Source: Brienomyrus brachyistius (lineage: Eukaryota; Chordata; Actinopteri; Osteoglossiformes; Mormyridae). From it: a stretch of DNA of 64,000 nt. Where the stretch lies: the NCBI RefSeq assembly GCF_023856365.1, contig NC_064540.1:1-64000 (forward strand), written 5' to 3'. The position numbers and the translations under genes are program-made. Positions 57,791 through 64,000 of this stretch are shown here, in pieces; positions within the stretch are counted from its first letter, which is position 1; each line of letters begins with the position of its first letter. The notes under the pieces were generated by a model. It saw only the letters and a program-made list of their open reading frames with translations, had not been told where the DNA came from and did not search any database.

Positions 57791-60469
57791 GGTTAGTGAC
57801 TGCAGTCTTTCTGTGTTCCTCCTTTTCCCTCAGGTGGCCCCATTCAGACAGATATTCAGCAGACAGACAGATTGACTGATAGATTGGTAGATATTCTTTG
57901 TCATTGTAATTAAAACAACAAAATTTTCTCTGGCTTTTTCTCCAAGGCGACGTTATATACAAATATATATGTTCACAGAATAAATAGAGCCTATAGAAAC
58001 ACAATTGAAATACTTACATACTAAAATACAGAAGACATTGCTACAATGACAAGGAAAACAATAGTTCTGAGAGAGTCCAGCTCACAAATGAGTTTTTATG
58101 TCTTTTTACCCAGGTTCCTCCTGCGGTTCCTCCCAGGTTCCTCCCAGGTTCCTTCCTCCGTCTTTCTAAATTGCCTGTAGCATATGATCACATGTGTGGT
58201 CATTTCAGTCAACCAGCTGAGTCCTCTGTGACTGTGACTCTTTATACTCAACTGGCTGCTTGAAACAAAACCTTGGTCTGGATTTGTACTCTCTGGACCT
58301 GAACTTTCCGCCTCTGCCTGGCTCGAAGCAGGAGGGACGCCGTTTGGTCTCCTGACCCGCTGAGCCAAAAGCTATGAGTCGTCACGCACATGCGTGTCCG
58401 TGCGCCTCCCCCCCCTGCTCTCGTTCCCACACCAGCCAAGCCGCTGTCACTGCAGCAACAGGTGATGGCGAGCGGCTATTTCCCAGCCGGCCTACCCGCC
58501 AACGGCCCCCTGAGCAACGCAGACAAAGGACAGCCAGTGTGGGGGTGGGGTGGGGGGTGTGGGGCGTATGTATCTGGGAGAGCTGGGTATTAATCCAGCC
58601 TCAGGGAGCTGCACCAAGCATTTGCGGCACACACACAGAACCCTGCCAAATTGTATTTTGCAAACACGCCCCTGAGGGGTTCTCTGTTAGGGTTATTCTT
58701 TAGCACCAAAAATAAGATGTTTTTCTTTCAGCAAAGTTTTGCTCCTGCCCCCACTTCACCTTTCCCAGATATTCAGCCCTCCTTAAGCAGTGGGTGTGTT
58801 TTCCTTGTTACAGTTTAAGGCTGCCCTCCTTGTCACTTTGAAACCCTGCTCAGAGGAAGCAAGCAAAGGTCTCAGGCTTGCAGCGCAGCCCCCCGACAGC
58901 CCCCCAGCAGCAGTCTGATGGCCGCTGGCTCCCCGCAGGAGGGTCCCTGTCTTTTCACGGTGGTGCCAGTGAGTCAGCTGCACCCAGATGGTAGGCAGAG
59001 GTTATAAAAAACAGGGCTGTTCCCTGCATCGCAGCAGTTTGACTCTATCCAGGCCTGATCGCCAGTTCTGCTTTTTTCCTTTTTTTCCCATAAATACAGT
59101 CGTAAATCTGCCTGCAACAGTCACAGCTTGACCATACCATGTGCAGATGATGTAAAGACTGTCTTACAGCTTTTCAGGTTTTGCGTATTTTATTATCTTT
59201 TATCTTCAATTTCAAGAATGTCCCCTGGGACATTTATCTAAACAAATATAACTTAGATATATTAATTTTAGATTATTATAATCGCTACAATTTTTCAATG
59301 ATCAAAGGCTTTTCCCTGATATTTGGACCCCACCCTAGTAAAACACAGCCCCATAGTCTCCTGATATTTCTTTACTAGCCCCCAAGCTGATTAATTCGTA
59401 TTTTCCTTCTCTAGAGTTTTAGCAATCATTTGATCACAAGCAGTATCTGATGAATGTTAACCATTTAATCATTTAAGCCCCTTTGGATTAGATGTTATTA
59501 CTCTCAAACCATAGGTTTTCATTGCATAAATATAGCAAAAGTTTTCATATAAATAAGTTGAAATGATGGATCCTGCAGCAAAGCTAAAAACATTTCCACA
59601 TGGTTATTAACAAAACGGATTCTGTTTAGTCTGATGCCAGATTTTCTGCTTTGTTTAGTCCAATTTCTTATCTGGATTAAATTTAAAGTAATGTTCTTGG
59701 GACGTTCTGCCACGGTTTCTTGTCCATTTGAGGTTTGGCAGTGTGACGGGGGGGTCCCTGTCCAGGAGCCTGAGTCACCCTGTACACATCAGCACTGGGT
59801 GTGGTCCTCCGTTTTTAATAAAACCTGAAGACGCTGAGCTTCTCCATCTGTTGCTTAGGTCGTTTTCTCAGGGGCACGTATGCCTTTCTGTTGTGACACT
59901 GTTTGTCTCTCACAGTGTGGAATTGTGGGAAAACACCACCTCCTGGCTACCGCGATGTGGCACGCAGGTCATAAGCTAAGGAGCCCCCTCAAAGCGTTCA
60001 GGCCTCTTTTTCTGTCTTCATTTCATAAAGCCCGTGTTTGATGTATAATTCAACAAAACCCCCGCTGGAGTGTGTGCTCGATTCTGTTTGCATGTGTGTA
60101 TGTGCCCTCCATTTGCGTCTTGTATATTTAGTGTCTTGAACGGGAGATGGGCGATTCTGTGGTTAACGTGGTTTGCTGGCAGGGCAGTAAGCGTTGAAAT
60201 GTGCTGCGTAGCCGGTCAAGCAGACCCCACTGCGTTTTGGATGCAGGGGGAGGGGGGAGGGATTTAGCTGTTGACTTTGCCAGCTGGGGCTAGGAGGTCG
60301 CTTTCTGCTTTCTGCTCAACAGCGATCTTGACACTAACAGCACAAGTCTGACCGGGGGGCTCTGGGTTAAAAACCCAGTACAATCTCCCTGCTGTATTCT
60401 GGTTATAGAGAAGATAATGACGACACTGGTTTGGGCTTATCCCTGTTGTGTTTCCATCCATTTTCCTGG

Positions 60470-60730
60470 AGCCCGTCCCAGCAAGCATAGAGCACGGGGC
60501 AGGGTAACGTGCTGGACAGGATGACAGTGTATCATACGGGACACGCACACCCAGTCATACAGCCCGGTTAGTTTACGGTCACCATTTCACCTAACTGCAT
60601 GTTTTTGGACTGTGGTAGGAAATCAGATCATCTGAAGGAAAATCACAAGAATGCACTTGGAACAAAAACAGGAATCAAATCCACAACCTTGAAGGTATGA
60701 GACTGCAGTTTCATTCACCGAGCCACTACT
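60470..60730 (-). mobile_element. Antisense repeat, diverged
   Basis: Has 'taactgcatgtttttggact' and 'gtggtaggaaatcagatcat', then 'aatcaaatccacaaccttg' and 'ttcaccgagccacta' at the tRNA-like end. It has the same arrangement as the copy at 57305, more decayed. Confidence 0.5.
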
Positions 60731-60895
60731 CAGCCTGTGGCTTACTGGCTTATTGGCTTATCAGACGAATTCACCCAGAGCAACTTTCAGTTGTGCATTG
60801 TAGGCGTCACGCTAGGGTCAGCAGAAGGGAACCTACTGGGCAACCTGAACCGCCATCGTCGAAGACAAACGGCCGGGTCAGTAACAGACAGGTTA

Positions 60896-61178
60896 CACTG
60901 TCAAAAAAAAGAACATCACTTTGTACCTTGACTTGTCACTGGGGCTGTACCCTCAAGGGTAATTGTACCTTTTACGGTAAAGAAATGGACTATAAGGAAC
61001 ATTTTAGTACCACTAGGGGTACATTCATGTAATTTGTTCTTTGGGATGTTCCTCAGAGTCCATTTCCGTACCTTAAAAGGTACAATTACCTGCAGCTAGA
61101 GGGTACAATTGGCAGACCCTTGAGGGTACAACCCTAGTGACAAGCAAAGGTACAAATTGGTACTTTTTTCTGGCAGTG
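60896..61178. mobile_element. 283-bp MITE with long inverted arms and TA target site
   Basis: The left end 'cactgtcaaaaaaaagaac' is the inverse of the right end 'gtacttttttctggcagtg' with few mismatches. Both ends are flanked by TA (60894-60895 and 61179-61180). The arms continue inward ('tgtaccctcaagggta' against 'acccttgagggtacaaccc'), so nearly the whole element can fold back. No coding capacity. TA duplication fits a Tc1/mariner-type mobiliser, but the family is not identified. Confidence 0.75.
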
Positions 61179-62009
61179 TACCGGCTTCGATTCCAGGCTT
61201 TTAGGTCTCAGTATCATGCCTGGAATTTCAAACAATCCAGCTTTTTTACTGAGATCGAATCAGGGGCACCAATAAGTCCTCAAGTGGTGCTTTTATGACA
61301 CACCTAACTCCCTTAAATGGTTAAAAAGTTCCATTCATATTCATCAGATATTGCTTATAACAAGAAATGATTTCTCAAGCAACACTCCAGCAGGAAATAT
61401 ACAACCGTGAGCTAAGTGGCACCGCTTGGTGGAACAAACATCTGAGACTGACCTACCAGTAAACGAATCAGGGAATTTTGCATTAAGATAATAAGTAAAA
61501 GGTTGTTTGGGGTGACTTTGTAAGGCCACAGAGGAGGGTTTGCGTGGTGTGGGGGGTGGTGGGGGGGAGGGGGCAGTACATCTGCATCTAAAAATGCTGC
61601 TCAAGAGATAGTTATAACAGCACAGCGGCAGCTGCTAATTTTAGCTCTGCACGAGGGCTGCCGGAGAGAGTGGCATTCATGGTAACGTTCGGGTTTTATT
61701 AAACTCAATCTGCCTCATGTTGACTCAGCCTTAGTAGTATTTTCCATTTCACTTCTTATGTTTTTTCCTCTCCTGGATGGTTTTACTCAGAACGGTTTAG
61801 TCTCCTTTGGCTCAGAAATACAATCGCTGTCATTTAGCGAAGGTTCATTTTTGGATATTAAGAGCAGAAGTAATTTTTCCACGCTCCACCCATCCCGTCC
61901 ACACCCAGATTGCATATCGCTTCATTTTCCAGCATTCTGAGATGGGAAGAAATGTTGTTCAACGTCAGAAAGTGACTGAGAATCGTAGAAAAAAATTAAG
62001 CAGTGAGAA

Positions 62010-62365
62010 AGGAGTACAGGCAGATTTACATTTAATTTGCTTAGAAGAAACTTTTATCCAAAACAATGTACTTTTTTTTTTGGAGAAAGTGGGTCAAGTC
62101 AAGTCAAGTCAAGTAGGTCTTATTGTCATTTCAACCATACACACAGTATATAGAGAAATGAGATAACGTTCCTCCAGGACCATGGTGCAACACAGAGCAG
62201 GACAAAGACAGAGCAACATCATAAGTGCTTCATAAGTCAGACAGTCCCTAGTCAAATTGGGTGGGGGGGGGGGTTAAGTGAAATCATCACCCCGAACCCA
62301 GGATTTGAACCAGCGTCCTTCCAATCACAGTCACAGCATTCTAACCCACCAACTCGCATGGTAAA
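62010..62365 (-). mobile_element. Antisense SINE split by an inserted repeat
   Basis: The left part 'agaaacttttatccaaaac' and right part 'ggatttgaaccagcgtcctt' with 'cattctaacccaccaact' are the two ends of one antisense tRNA SINE. Between them, about 62095-62255, lies a different repeat starting with four GTCAA units ('gtcaagtcaagtcaagtca') and containing 'aacgttcctccaggaccatg'. The second repeat therefore appears to have landed inside the first. Confidence 0.55.
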
Positions 62366-63355
62366 GTGTGTGATTTGGGATGGAATGATATATCAATAGG
62401 TAACATGCAACAGTCAATTAAAAATAAATAATAGAAGTTCTATGACGGGATTTTGAAATGGAGGCAACCTGCTGAGCAATGAAAATGTAGCCACATTGTT
62501 TTGGAGGATAAGGGATAAAGGTCGTGCCATATGAGAGGTCAAGGCTACAGGTCACCGACGGGAGAAAGTGTCAGACTGGACGGCCGCCCAGGCTGGGACT
62601 GCCAATCCCGAGTGCTCTTACTGGCGTGAGATTTAGCCGGGGGGGTACGGGGTGGCCAGGGAAGACAGCAGCTGTCCGGACATGAGCGAAGATGTTATTT
62701 GTGCCAGAGGAAGGCTTCTTGTCTGGGGCGGGAGAGACACTTTGCACACTGGCAAATGGAAACCCGACACATGTCCGCAGGAAGGGTCCCTTTGCTCTAT
62801 TTATACATGGCTCCAAGCTGCCCGGCCTGCCTGGACTGCCTGGACTGCCGGCTCGGCTCTCTGTACAGGCCCGAGCAGACAGGGTGCGAAGAACTCCCAA
62901 GAAAGGAGAGACCTGTAGATGCTCTGCATGTTGATGGGGAGGAATGAGGGGGGGGGAAGCATTTTTCCACAGGGATGTCAGTTCTCACAAAGTCAGATTG
63001 CCTCTGGACACTTTAAACATTAAATGGCACTGGTTAAAACCCAACGGTGGATCTTGCCGTGGTACCTCAAAACATGGTATTTTACCTGAGTTTGTAACAC
63101 TGAGCATCTTATACAGTCGCCCCTCCAGATTAGCAAATTTGGCATCTGTGGTTTCCGTAATTCCCAAGTTGGCCATGAACAATTACATGGGAATATTTAT
63201 GGAGCCGGCCGGAAGAGTGTAGAAAGTCAGGAAGACGATGATCAAGAATAATGTATAAAAAAACATATGAACAATACTGGAAATAATTTGGATAACAATA
63301 TATAATGCAGTACAATATAATATCATTTAATATAATGTGATAAATATAATATATA

Positions 63356-64000
63356 CAGTGGGGCAAAAAAGTATTTGGTCAGCCACCGATTGTGCAAGTT
63401 CTCCCACTGAAAATGATGGCAGAGGTCAGTAATTTTCATCATAGGTACACTTCAACTGTGAGAGACAGAATGTGAAAAAAAAATCCATGAATTCACATGG
63501 TAGGATTTTTAAAGAATTTATTTGTAAATTAGGGTGGAAAATAAGTATTTGGTCAATTCAAACAAGGAAAATCTCTGGCTCTCACAGACCTGTAACGTCT
63601 TCTTTAAGAAGCTTTTCTGTCCTCCACTCGTTACCTGTCTTAATGGCACCTGTTCGAACTCATTATCTGTATAAAAGACACCTGTCCACAGCCTCAAACA
63701 GTCAGACTCCAAACTCCACTATGGCCAAGACCAAAGAGCTTTCGAAGGACACCAGGAAAAGAATTGTAGACCTGCACCAGACTGGGAAGAGTGAATCTAC
63801 AATAGGCAAGCAGCTTGGTGTGAAAAAATCAACTGTGGGAGCAATTATCAGAAAATGGAAGACATACAAGACCACTGATAATCTCCCTCGATCTGGGGCT
63901 CCACGCAAGATCTCATCCCGTGGGGTCAAAATGATCATGAGAACGGTGAGCAAAAATCCCAGAACCACACGGGGGGACCTGGTGAATGACCTGCAGAGAG
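63356..64000 (+). mobile_element. Tc1-like DNA transposon, 5' part, cut by window end
   Basis: Starts 'cagtggggcaaaaaagtatt' right after a TA dinucleotide (63354-63355), the usual Tc1/mariner target. A second, internal copy of the end motif ('gtggaaaataagtatttggt') lies at about 63533-63555. The left inverted repeat is thus about 200 bp with two direct repeats, the IR/DR layout of Sleeping Beauty-type elements. The transposase gene follows at 63721. The right end is outside the window. Similar ends are known from many fish and from lampreys. Confidence 0.9.
63721..64000 (+). CDS. Tc1-like transposase, N-terminal part, frame open
   Basis: ATG 63721 opens a frame without stop to the window end, 93 codons. 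It begins [20 protein letters not shown] and continues with a paired-like helix-turn-helix DNA-binding domain ([20 protein letters not shown], then IIRKWK). A linker with the GRPR-like hook sequence LPRSGAPRK follows, and the start of the second helix-turn-helix ([17 protein letters not shown]). The DDE catalytic residues lie downstream, outside the window. The intact start suggests a fairly young copy. It sits in intron 2 of snta1, in the same orientation. Confidence 0.9.
   Translation, partial: MAKTKELSKDTRKRIVDLHQTGKSESTIGKQLGVKKSTVGAIIRKWKTYKTTDNLPRSGAPRKISSRGVKMIMRTVSKNPRTTRGDLVNDLQR

Larger units (their letters stand above)
54243..64000 (+). other. snta1 intron 2 (open at window end)
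   Basis: More than 9.7 kb without any further syntrophin exon that I can recognise. I looked for the expected VKYMK..SPYFKN segment and did not find it. Contains repeats listed separately (57305, 57571, 60470, 60896, 62010, 63356). Stretches 54250-57300 and 58000-60400 hold no repeat or gene I can name. Confidence 0.65.

Noticed and set aside
58374..58703. Plus-strand frame including GYFPAGLPANGPLSNADKG
   Set aside because: No syntrophin or other family resemblance, no matching splice phases, and it runs into G-rich simple sequence.
62571..62988. Overlapping frames of 60-109 residues on both strands
   Set aside because: No recognisable domain, no splice support; Trp/Leu-Pro repeats come from a short 'ctgcctgga' duplication.

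Overview
The window looks like nuclear DNA of a ray-finned fish. It has spliced vertebrate genes with GT-AG introns, fish-type tRNA-derived SINEs, a Tc1-like transposon, and very abundant micro- and minisatellites. No database search was possible, so species and order are not assigned. All family comparisons are from memory.

Two genes are recognisable, arranged head to head. On the minus strand, eleven coding exons between 39952 and 6662 make up cbfa2t2 (MTGR1), a transcriptional co-repressor of the ETO/MTG family. The TAFH/NHR1, NHR2, NHR3 and MYND zinc-finger regions can all be read, and intron 1 is about 24 kb. On the plus strand, from 50601, lie the first two coding exons of snta1 (alpha-1-syntrophin), which give the split PH domain start and the PDZ domain. 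Its remaining exons must lie beyond base 64000 or were missed. SNTA1 and CBFA2T2 are also divergent neighbours on human chromosome 20q11, which supports both names and indicates conserved synteny. About 10.6 kb of repeat-rich DNA separates the two start codons.

Layout: 1-6.6 kb is gene-free flank with two minisatellites (31-bp and 40-bp units) and the probable cbfa2t2 3' UTR. 6.6-15.7 kb holds cbfa2t2 exons 11 to 2. 15.7-39.9 kb is intron 1, with microsatellites, long poly-G/C runs, two copies of a GT-rich dispersed element and a near-canonical SOX-OCT composite site. 39.9-40.2 kb is the cbfa2t2 CpG-rich promoter. 40.2-50.4 kb is the intergenic region, with SINEs, a LINE ORF2 remnant, a telomere-like (TTAGGG) stretch and a 0.7-kb ~10-bp tandem array. 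50.4-54.2 kb holds the snta1 promoter and exons 1-2. 54.2-64 kb is snta1 intron 2 with two MITE-like elements, nested repeats and the 5' part of a Tc1-like transposon whose transposase frame is still open at the window edge.

The main oddity is that cbfa2t2 carries three one-base frame breaks: one missing base in exon 6 and two extra bases in exon 11. Exon-phase arithmetic and family conservation both show them. They are either assembly indels or real damage to the C-terminal MYND finger. No prokaryotic-type system or clearly new gene system was found.
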